This document shows, one piece after another, positions 1 to 5,258 of a stretch of DNA of 5,606 nt. The position numbers were made by a program, and so were the translations under genes. The notes under the pieces were generated by a model. The model searched no databases and was not told the DNA's origin. It was given only the letters and a program-made list of their open reading frames with translations. Origin of the DNA: Pseudomonadota bacterium. Its GTDB lineage: Bacteria; Pseudomonadota; Gammaproteobacteria; Steroidobacterales; Steroidobacteraceae. The stretch is from positions 1-5,606 of the forward strand of contig JAKADE010000208.1 in NCBI GenBank assembly GCA_021820785.1. Reading direction: 5' to 3'. How positions within the stretch are numbered: the first letter of the stretch is position 1; every line of letters starts with the position of its first letter.

Positions 1-1032
1 CAGCCCGTGGGGGTCGCCGCGGCGATCACGCCGTGGAACTTCCCGGCCGCCATGATCACGCGCAAGGCCGCCCCGGCGCTCGCCGCCGGCTGTACGTTCG
101 TGTGCAAACCGGCCATCCAGACGCCGCTCTCGGCGCTGGCGCTCGCGGAGCTCGCCGCACGCGCCGGGATCCCCCCGGGCGTCTTCAACATCGTGACCGG
201 GACCGATGCGCGCGCGATTGGCGCGGAACTCACCGGCCACCCGCAGGTGCGCAAGCTGAGCTTCACCGGCTCGACCCCGGTCGGCAAGCAGCTGATGGCG
301 CAATGCGCCACCACGGTGAAGAAGATCTCCCTCGAGCTCGGCGGCAACGCGCCGTTCATCGTGTTCGACGATGCGGATCTGGATGCGGCCGTTCGCGGGG
401 CGATCGTGAGCAAATACCGCAACTCCGGGCAGACCTGTGTATGCGCCAACCGGCTGCTCGTGCAGGCGGGGGTGTATGACGCGTTTGCCGCGAAGCTGGC
501 CGCCGCGGCCGCCGGGCTGCGGGTCGGTGACGGGCTCGCCGGCCCGACGGATCAGGGGCCGCTCATCGATCAGCGCGCGCTGGAGAAGGTCGAGCGGCAC
601 CTCGCCGATGCGACCGCCAAGGGCGCGCGCATCGTCACCGGCGGGCACCGGCACCGGCTCGGGGGCACTTTCTTCGAGCCGACCGTGGTGACCGGTGTGA
701 CCGGCGAGATGCTCATGGCGCGCGAGGAAACCTTCGGTCCGGTCGCGCCGCTGTTTCGGTTCGAGACTGAACAGGACGCGCTGCGCATGGCGAACGACAC
801 CGAGTTCGGGCTCGCCGCGTACCTCTACACGCGCGATCTGTCGCGCGCGTGGCGCTGCGCCGAGGCGCTCGAATACGGCATGGTCGGGCTGAACACCGGG
901 CTGATCTCCACGGCGGTCGCACCCTTCGGCGGAGTGAAGGAATCGGGTATCGGCCGCGAGGGCTCGCGGCACGGGATCCTGGAGTACACCGAGCTCAAGT
1001 ATCTGTGCGTGGCGATCGAGCCCGTCCCGTGA
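1..1032 (+). CDS. gabD: Succinate-semialdehyde dehydrogenase (NAD(P)+), N-terminus cut by window edge
   Basis: Aldehyde dehydrogenase superfamily enzyme that oxidises succinate semialdehyde to succinate in the cytoplasm, the last step of GABA (4-aminobutyrate) degradation. The frame is open from base 1 ([15 protein letters not shown]...), so the start lies off the left edge. 343 codons are present, against about 482 in E. coli GabD, so roughly 140 residues are missing. Seen in window codons: the ITPWNFP cofactor-binding segment (10-16), KPAIQTP (36-42), FTGSTPVG, the general-base Glu in LELGG (codon 112), the catalytic Cys in GQTCVCANR (codon 146, with a second Cys two residues on), EETFGP, and the C-terminal [14 protein letters not shown]. 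Family alignment, including the CVCANR and [12 protein letters not shown] signatures, favours GabD over other aldehyde dehydrogenases. An Ile replaces the Ser that helps bind the NADP phosphate in E. coli (see findings). The gene converges on polA with an 18-bp gap. No gab operon partner (gabT, gabP) is visible. Confidence 0.9.
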   Translation, partial: QPVGVAAAITPWNFPAAMITRKAAPALAAGCTFVCKPAIQTPLSALALAELAARAGIPPGVFNIVTGTDARAIGAELTGHPQVRKLSFTGSTPVGKQLMAQCATTVKKISLELGGNAPFIVFDDADLDAAVRGAIVSKYRNSGQTCVCANRLLVQAGVYDAFAAKLAAAAAGLRVGDGLAGPTDQGPLIDQRALEKVERHLADATAKGARIVTGGHRHRLGGTFFEPTVVTGVTGEMLMAREETFGPVAPLFRFETEQDALRMANDTEFGLAAYLYTRDLSRAWRCAEALEYGMVGLNTGLISTAVAPFGGVKESGIGREGSRHGILEYTELKYLCVAIEPVP

Positions 1033-1053
1033 GCCGCACGCGCCGACGGCTCA
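1030..1053. terminator. Inverted repeat at the gabD/polA convergent junction, possible bidirectional terminator
   Basis: TGAGCCG (1030-1036) is repeated as CGGCTCA (1047-1053) in inverted orientation, giving a perfect 7-bp stem with a 10-nt loop. The first TGA is the gabD stop, and the TCA at the right end is the polA stop read on the other strand, so the stem covers both stops and the whole intergenic gap. There is no T-run on either side, so this is not a canonical intrinsic terminator. It could be a weak or Rho-assisted terminator or an mRNA 3'-end hairpin. The structure is seen; the function is inferred. Confidence 0.4.
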
Positions 1054-3798
1054 GTGTGCCTCGTCCCAGTTGGCGCCGGAGCCGATCTCCACGCTGAGCG
1101 GCACGCGCAGACTCGCCGCCGAGTTCATGCAGCGGCGGACCGCCTCGCGCACCGCCGTCAGATGCGCCGGGGCCACTTCGAGCACCAGCTCATCGTGCAC
1201 CTGCATGATCAGGCGCGCCTGCCCGGGGTGCGCTCGGCACCAGGCATCCACCGCGATCATCGCCCGCTTGATGATGTCTGCGGCGGTGCCCTGCATCGGG
1301 GCATTGATGGCGCTACGCTCGGCGTACTGGCGGACCTGCGTGTTGCCGGAGCGGATGTCTGGCAGATACAGCCGCCGGCCGAACACGGTCTCGACGTAAC
1401 CCTGCTCGCGGGCCTGCTGGCGCGTATCGTCCATGAAGCGGCGCACACCCGGGTAGCGCTCGAAGTAGCGCTCGACGTAGTGCTGCGCCGCGCTGCGCTC
1501 GATGCCGAGCTGGCGGGCCAGCCCGAAGGCCGACATGCCGTAGATCAGCCCGAAGTTGATGGTCTTGGCCAGGCGGCGCTGCTCGGGCGTGACGGCCTCG
1601 AGCGGTGTGGCGAACACCTCCGCCGCGGTCGCCTGATGGACGTCGCGTCCGGCGGCGAATGCGCTGAGCAGCCCTTCGTCGCCCGAGAGGTGCGCCATGA
1701 TGCGCAGTTCGATCTGCGAGTAATCCGCCGCCAGCAGCACCTGCCCCGCGGGGGCGATGAACGCCTGGCGGATCCGCCGGCCCTCGGGCGTGCGCACCGG
1801 GATGTTCTGCAGGTTCGGATCGGTGGAGGAGAGCCGTCCGGTCTGGGCCACCGCCTGGTGGTAGGAGGTGTGGATGCGGCCGGTCCCGGGATTGATCTGC
1901 TCCGGGAGCTTCTCGGTGTAGGTCGACTTCAGCTTCGCGAGTGCGCGGTACTCGAGCACGGTGCGTGGCAGGGGATAGTTGCCCGAGAGCTCCTCGAGCA
2001 CGTCCTCGGCGGTCGAGGGCTGGCCCTTCGGCGTCTTGCGCAGCACCGGCAGTTTCAGCTTCTCGAACAGCACCTGCTGCAGCTGCTTCGGAGAGTCCAT
2101 GTTGAACGGTTCGCCGGCTTCGGCGTGCGCCTGCTCGGTGAGCTCGGCGAGCCGGTGCGCGAGCTCCCCGCTCTGCGCCACGAGCCGCTCGCGGTCGACG
2201 AGCACGCCGGCGCGCTCCATGCGCCAGAGGACCGGGACCAACGGCTGTTCGATCTCCTCGTACAACCGCTTCAGCGCCGGGACGGCGGCGATCTTCGGCC
2301 ACAGGCACTGGTGCAGTTGCAGTGTGACGTCGGCGTCCTCCGCGGCGTATTCGGCGGCGCGCTCGAGCGGGACCTCGCTGAACGGAATCGCCCTGGCGCC
2401 CTTGCCGGTGACGTCCTCGTAGTGGATGGTCTCGATCCCGAGGTACTTGCGGGCCACGGAATCCATGTCGTGTCGCGTTGCAACGCTGTCCCAGACGTAG
2501 GACTCGAGCATGCTGTCGAAGCGCATGCCGGCGAGCTCGATGCCGTGATTGGCGAGCACGTGCGCGTCGTACTTCAGATGGTGGCCGAGCTTGGCGTGGT
2601 GCTCGTCCTCGAGCAGCGGCCGCAGTGCGGCGAGCGTCTCGTCCCGCTCGAGCTGCGCGGGCGCGCCCGCATAGTCGTGCGCCAGCGGCACATAAGCGGC
2701 CTCGCCGGGCTCGATGCTGAAGGAGACGCCGACGATCTTCGCCTGCATGTAATCCAGGCTCGTCGTCTCGGTGTCGAATGCGAAGAGTTCGGCGGCGCCC
2801 AACTTGTGCAGCCAGTGCTGCAGATCCTCGCGCGTCAGGATGGTGTGATAGTGGCGCGCCGGTGCGCGCGGGTGTGCCGCGGCGGGTGCCTGCGTCTCGT
2901 GCGCCGCGACCGGCGCGTCGCGGCCCTGCGGCGCGTCCGACTCGGGCGTCTCCAGCTGGCGCAGCAGGGCGCGCAGTTCGTAGTGCTCGTACAGCTCGCG
3001 CAGCTGCTCGGTATCGGCCGCGCCGGGCTGCAGCGCTTGCGGCTCGAGCGGCAACGGCACGTCGGTGCGGATCGTGGCGAGCTTACGCGACAGCTCGAGC
3101 GTCACCAACCCCGCGCGCAGGTTCTCCCCGACCTTGCCGCGCACCGACTCGGCATGCTGCACGAGGTTCTCGAGCGAGCCGTACTCTCCGAGCAGCTTCG
3201 CGGCGGTCTTCGGGCCGACCTTCTCGATCCCCGGGATGTTGTCCGAGCTGTCTCCGGCGAGCGCCAGATAGTCGATGATCTGCCCGGGCGTGACCCCGAA
3301 CTTCGCCTTGACGCCTTCGCGGTCGAGCACGGTGTTGCTCATGGTGTTGATCAGCGTGATCGATTCATCGACCAGCTGCGCCATGTCCTTGTCGCCGGTG
3401 GAGATCAGTACGCGCTCACCGGCCTGCGCCGCGCGGCGCGCGAGCGTGCCGATGACGTCGTCGGCCTCGACGCCCTCGATGCGCAGCAGCGGCAGCCCCT
3501 GCGCCTCGATGATCTTCAGCAGCGGCGCGATCTGGCTGCGCAGGTCCTGGGGCATCGCCGGGCGGTGCGCCTTGTACGCCTCGAACAGTTCGTCGCGGAA
3601 GGTCTTACCGGGCGCATCGAACACCACCGCCATCCGGCGCGGCGCATGTTCCTTGCGCAGCTTGGCGATCATGTTGAGCACCCCGAGCATCGCGCCGGTC
3701 GGCTCTCCGCGCGAGGTGGTGAGCGGCGGCAGGGCGTGAAACGCCCGGTACAGATAGGAGGAGCCGTCGATGAGGGCCAGGTCCACGGAGTCGTGCAT
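1051..3798 (-). CDS. polA: DNA polymerase I, full three-domain form
   Basis: Replication and repair polymerase that fills gaps, removes Okazaki RNA primers and does nick translation. 915 aa (E. coli 928). The start MHDSVDLALIDGSS was chosen because it matches the family N-terminus; the frame stays open about 65 codons further upstream, but that part runs through lptM and is not family sequence. 5'-nuclease domain (about 1-285): IDGSS with D11, FDAPGKTFR with D61, EADD, TGDKD and GDSSDNIPG. An Ala/Pro-rich linker spans about 288-325. 3'-5' exonuclease domain (about 328-510) has an intact proofreading site: DTET (D342, E344), KYDAHVL (D411), YAAEDADVT (D488). Polymerase domain (about 515-915): motif A DYSQIELR (D692, E697), O-helix RRLAKTINFGLIYG (K745, F749, Y753), motif C QVHDELV (H868, D869, E870). 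Numbering runs 2 behind E. coli at the N-terminus and 13 behind from the exonuclease on, so the shortening lies between them. Phe749 is the usual residue in enterobacterial Pol I, where Tyr relaxes ddNTP discrimination. No Shine-Dalgarno sequence precedes the ATG. It lies 53 bp downstream of lptM on the same strand. Confidence 0.98.
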   Translation of the reverse strand: MHDSVDLALIDGSSYLYRAFHALPPLTTSRGEPTGAMLGVLNMIAKLRKEHAPRRMAVVFDAPGKTFRDELFEAYKAHRPAMPQDLRSQIAPLLKIIEAQGLPLLRIEGVEADDVIGTLARRAAQAGERVLISTGDKDMAQLVDESITLINTMSNTVLDREGVKAKFGVTPGQIIDYLALAGDSSDNIPGIEKVGPKTAAKLLGEYGSLENLVQHAESVRGKVGENLRAGLVTLELSRKLATIRTDVPLPLEPQALQPGAADTEQLRELYEHYELRALLRQLETPESDAPQGRDAPVAAHETQAPAAAHPRAPARHYHTILTREDLQHWLHKLGAAELFAFDTETTSLDYMQAKIVGVSFSIEPGEAAYVPLAHDYAGAPAQLERDETLAALRPLLEDEHHAKLGHHLKYDAHVLANHGIELAGMRFDSMLESYVWDSVATRHDMDSVARKYLGIETIHYEDVTGKGARAIPFSEVPLERAAEYAAEDADVTLQLHQCLWPKIAAVPALKRLYEEIEQPLVPVLWRMERAGVLVDRERLVAQSGELAHRLAELTEQAHAEAGEPFNMDSPKQLQQVLFEKLKLPVLRKTPKGQPSTAEDVLEELSGNYPLPRTVLEYRALAKLKSTYTEKLPEQINPGTGRIHTSYHQAVAQTGRLSSTDPNLQNIPVRTPEGRRIRQAFIAPAGQVLLAADYSQIELRIMAHLSGDEGLLSAFAAGRDVHQATAAEVFATPLEAVTPEQRRLAKTINFGLIYGMSAFGLARQLGIERSAAQHYVERYFERYPGVRRFMDDTRQQAREQGYVETVFGRRLYLPDIRSGNTQVRQYAERSAINAPMQGTAADIIKRAMIAVDAWCRAHPGQARLIMQVHDELVLEVAPAHLTAVREAVRRCMNSAASLRVPLSVEIGSGANWDEAH

Positions 3799-3803
3799 GG
3801 CCC

Positions 3804-3809
3804 AGTATA
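3804..3809 (-). promoter_or_regulatory. Candidate -10 element for polA, positioned for a leaderless transcript
   Basis: On the minus strand TATACT (5 of 6 match to TATAAT) ends 5 nt before the polA ATG, inside an otherwise very GC-rich gap. A start 6-7 nt after the hexamer would fall at or next to the A of the ATG. No good -35 hexamer is visible 16-18 bp upstream; that region is occupied by an inverted repeat. A TG lies two bases upstream of the hexamer, one base off the extended -10 position. The promoter role is inferred. Confidence 0.4.
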
Positions 3810-3816
3810 GCCACTC

Positions 3817-3842
3817 GCGGCGCGCCCGACGGAGCGCGCCGC
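3817..3842. repeat. Perfect 9-bp GC-only inverted repeat between lptM and polA
   Basis: GCGGCGCGC (3817-3825) pairs with GCGCGCCGC (3834-3842) around an 8-nt loop (3826-3833). On the minus strand it starts 9 nt after the lptM stop and ends 7 nt before the TATACT hexamer. It could be a terminator or transcript-end hairpin for lptM, although no U-tract follows, an attenuating structure between lptM and polA, or a dyad operator overlapping the -35 position of the polA promoter. The dyad is directly visible; its role is not. Confidence 0.5.
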
Positions 3843-3851
3843 CGCCTCTGT

Positions 3852-4037
3852 TCAGCGCGGTGCGCCGCTGCCGGTTTTCTTCGCGGCGGGTGTGTGCCCG
3901 GTCGCGGGCGGTGCCGCAGGTGCCGGGTGCGTCACGACGGTGCCGTTGTGCGGCGGCAGATAGAGCGGACCCTTGAAACCGCAGGCGCTGCACCCGAGCA
4001 GGACGGCCGCGGCGGCGAGGAGTGTGCGTGTTTTCAT
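3852..4037 (-). CDS. lptM: LptM (YifL-family) small lipoprotein, LPS translocon maturation factor
   Basis: 61-aa predicted outer-membrane lipoprotein. In E. coli, LptM (formerly YifL) binds the LptD-LptE LPS translocon and promotes correct disulfide formation in LptD. Recognition rests on the conserved block directly after the lipidated Cys: here CGFKGPLYLPP, against CGLKGPLYFPP in E. coli as I recall it. A signal peptide (MKTRTLLAAAAVLLG...) precedes Cys19, the Cys that aligns with the family. Cys16, after LLG, is a second possible lipidation site. The +2 residue is Gly (after C19) or Ser (after C16), not Asp, so sorting to the outer membrane is expected. Residues 33-61 are Pro/Ala/Thr-rich and probably disordered, as usual for the family. 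The ATG lies 7 nt after the thioesterase stop with no clear Shine-Dalgarno sequence, which suggests translational coupling to that gene. Small, but the motif makes the call firm. Confidence 0.88.
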   Translation of the reverse strand: MKTRTLLAAAAVLLGCSACGFKGPLYLPPHNGTVVTHPAPAAPPATGHTPAAKKTGSGAPR

Positions 4038-4044
4038 GCGTCGC

Positions 4045-4482
4045 TCATGCCGCCGAGGCGCGGCGCGGCACCACCGCCATGGTCAGCCGCGAGACGCACA
4101 CGAGCCGCTCGCGCGCATCGCGGATCTCGATGCCCCAGACCTGGCTGCGGTGGCCGATGTGAAACGGGCGCGCCGTGGCCGTGATCCGGCCGCTGCTCAC
4201 CGGGCGCAGGTGGTTGGCATTGAGTTCCTGGCCGAGACACATGAAGCGCTCCGGATCGACGCACAGGTTCGCCGCGACACTGCCGACGGTCTCCGCGAGC
4301 GCCGCCGATACACCCCCGTGCAGCACGCCGTAGGGCTGGTGGACCTCCGGCGTGACCTCGAGCGCCGCGCACAGGTAATCCGTCCCGAGGTCCGTGAATT
4401 GGATGCCGATGCGCGCGGCGAATCCGCCGCGCTCGACCTTCTGCAGCGACTCCGCGGTGAGAGCCGAGAACCATATGCTCAT
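4045..4482 (-). CDS. Hotdog-fold acyl-CoA thioesterase, PaaI/YdiI (MenI)-like
   Basis: 145-aa single-domain hotdog thioesterase expected to hydrolyse an acyl- or aroyl-CoA to the free acid plus CoA in the cytoplasm, probably as a homotetramer, as known for the family. It resembles E. coli YdiI/MenI (about 136 aa) along its length: QPYGVLHGGVSAALAETVGSVA (49-70), then LNANHLRP, HIGHRSQVWGIEI and SRLTMAVV. The active-site block is intact: H55-G56-G57 and the catalytic acidic residue E64, matching the HGG...E arrangement of YdiI. The start at MSIWFSALTAESL aligns with the short E. coli N-terminus; the longer open frame upstream crosses the divergent maiA gene and is not real. The physiological substrate cannot be told: no menaquinone or phenylacetate genes are visible, and this group is promiscuous. 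It is probably the first gene of a thioesterase-lptM(-polA) group. No Shine-Dalgarno sequence precedes the ATG. Confidence 0.9.
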   Translation of the reverse strand: MSIWFSALTAESLQKVERGGFAARIGIQFTDLGTDYLCAALEVTPEVHQPYGVLHGGVSAALAETVGSVAANLCVDPERFMCLGQELNANHLRPVSSGRITATARPFHIGHRSQVWGIEIRDARERLVCVSRLTMAVVPRRASAA

Positions 4483-4490
4483 GCGGCGGC

Positions 4491-4496
4491 ATTCTA
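4491..4496 (-). promoter_or_regulatory. Candidate -10 element for the thioesterase-lptM unit
   Basis: On the minus strand TAGAAT (5 of 6 match to TATAAT, with the key T, A and final T present) ends 8 nt before the thioesterase ATG. Transcription would begin within about 2 nt of the ATG, again fitting a leaderless or nearly leaderless mRNA. No -35 match is visible; an inverted repeat begins 3 nt upstream. The promoter role is inferred. Confidence 0.4.
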
Positions 4497-4499
4497 CCG

Positions 4500-4522
4500 G
4501 CTCGGCGTCGCCGGCGCCGAGC
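4500..4522. repeat. 8-bp inverted repeat in the thioesterase/maiA divergent region, possible operator
   Basis: GCTCGGCG (4500-4507) and CGCCGAGC (4515-4522) form a perfect dyad around the 7-nt TCGCCGG. It lies where the -35 region of the thioesterase promoter should be and about 78 nt before the maiA ATG, so a bound dimeric regulator could affect both genes. Shorter perfect palindromes follow at 4534-4545 (CCGGCGCGCCGG) and 4558-4567 (CGCTCGAGCG). In DNA this GC-rich, short palindromes arise easily by chance, so the operator role is speculative. No clear + strand promoter for maiA is visible in this 117-bp gap. Confidence 0.3.
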
Positions 4523-4583
4523 AGAGCATTCCCCCGGCGCGCCGGCCGTGGCACTCTCGCTCGAGCGCCGTGCGTCGGCTTCG

Positions 4584-4590
4584 AAGGGAG
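4584..4590 (+). promoter_or_regulatory. Shine-Dalgarno sequence of maiA
   Basis: AAGGGAG lies 9 nt before the ATG at 4600, a good match to the anti-SD of 16S rRNA at a workable spacing. It fixes the maiA start. It contrasts with polA, lptM and the thioesterase, none of which has a comparable purine-rich site. Confidence 0.75.
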
Positions 4591-4599
4591 TGGTTCGCG

Positions 4600-5235
4600 A
4601 TGCAGCTGTTCACGTTCTTCCGCAGCTCCGCGGCGTATCGCGTGCGGATCGCCCTGAACTTCAAAGGCATCGCCTACGAGTCGGTGCCGGTCGATCTGCG
4701 CCCGGGCGAGCACCGCCGGCCGGAGTATCTGGCGCGCAATCCCCAGGGCCTGGTGCCGGCGCTCGCCGATGGCGGGGCGGTGATCGGCCAGTCGTTGGCC
4801 ATCCTCGAGTACCTGGAGGAAACCCATCCCGAGCCCCCGCTGCTGCCGCGCGAACCGCTGGCGCGCGCCCAGGTGCGCGCCATGGCGCTCGCCATCGCCT
4901 GCGATCTGCATCCGCTGAACAACCTGCGGGTGTTGAACTATCTGCGCGGTCCGCTCGGCCAGGACGAGCAGAGCGTCAACGCCTGGTATCGGCATTGGAT
5001 CGGGGTGGTGTTTGCCGGCCTGGAGGTGCAGGCGCGCGCCAGCAGCGATGCGCGAACGCTGTTCGCCGGCCACGTCACCCTCGCCGACGTGTGTCTCGTG
5101 CCGCAGCTGTTCAATGCGCGCCGTTTCCAGTGCGACCTCGCGCCATTCCCGACGCTCACGGCCGTCGGGGCGCACCTGGAGTCGCTGCCCGCGTTCGCGC
5201 AGGCCGCCCCGGCGGCACAGCCGGATGCGTCCTGA
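4600..5235 (+). CDS. maiA: Maleylacetoacetate / maleylpyruvate isomerase, zeta-class glutathione transferase
   Basis: 211-aa cytoplasmic GSH-dependent cis-trans isomerase. MaiA converts maleylacetoacetate to fumarylacetoacetate in tyrosine/homogentisate breakdown; the related NagL converts maleylpyruvate to fumarylpyruvate in the gentisate route. N-terminal thioredoxin-fold domain (about 1-80): zeta motif FRSSAAYRVRIAL (7-19), NPQGLVPAL with the cis-Pro P53, and GQSLAILEYLEE, whose Q64-S65 bind the GSH gamma-glutamyl group. Helical C-terminal domain (about 88-211): CDLHPLNNLRVLNYL (101-115), LADVCLVPQL (161-170), ARRFQ (173-177), and the AAPAAQPD tail typical of the family. Length matches the family (about 210-215 aa). 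The C-terminal domain and tail resemble the gentisate-pathway isomerase NagL of Ralstonia at least as well as MaiA; R8 and an ARRFQ arginine, linked to substrate carboxylate binding in NagL, are both present, so the substrate is open. No hmgA, fahA or gentisate dioxygenase gene is in view. Divergent from the thioesterase, convergent with the next gene. Confidence 0.88.
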   Translation: MQLFTFFRSSAAYRVRIALNFKGIAYESVPVDLRPGEHRRPEYLARNPQGLVPALADGGAVIGQSLAILEYLEETHPEPPLLPREPLARAQVRAMALAIACDLHPLNNLRVLNYLRGPLGQDEQSVNAWYRHWIGVVFAGLEVQARASSDARTLFAGHVTLADVCLVPQLFNARRFQCDLAPFPTLTAVGAHLESLPAFAQAAPAAQPDAS

Positions 5236-5241
5236 GGCGCG

Positions 5242-5258
5242 CTGAGCGGCTCGTTCAG
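5242..5258 (+). terminator. Weak hairpin after maiA
   Basis: As RNA from the + strand, CTGAGC (5242-5247) pairs with GTTCAG (5253-5258): 6 bp with one G-U pair and a 5-nt loop. It lies 6 nt after the maiA stop, within a 19-bp convergent gap, and includes the stop codon of the opposing gene. No T-run follows, so this is at most a weak termination or 3'-end signal. Confidence 0.2.

Noticed and set aside
1054..3810. 918-codon open frame on the + strand, antisense to nearly all of polA
   Set aside because: It is opposite a gene with every Pol I motif intact. Its translation is Arg/Leu/Gly/Val-rich without recognisable domains, as expected when strong GC third-position bias removes stops from an antisense frame. 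There is no sign of its own start signal.
3799..3993. N-terminal extension of polA to a Met at 3993 (980 aa)
   Set aside because: The extra residues overlap lptM in another frame and have no family match. The ATG at 3798 aligns with the Pol I N-terminus.
4534..4545. 12-bp palindrome CCGGCGCGCCGG as a recombination or attachment site
   Set aside because: It is a short palindrome made only of G and C in very GC-rich DNA, with no integrase, repeat partner or mobile gene nearby.
4549..4563. TGGCAC before maiA as a sigma-54 -24 element
   Set aside because: The required GC doublet 10 bp after the GG is CG here, and no TTGC is present at the -12 position.
3973..4599. N-terminal extension of maiA upstream to 3973 (420 aa)
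   Set aside because: It is antisense to the thioesterase and the end of lptM. The ATG at 4600 has a proper Shine-Dalgarno sequence and aligns with the family start.
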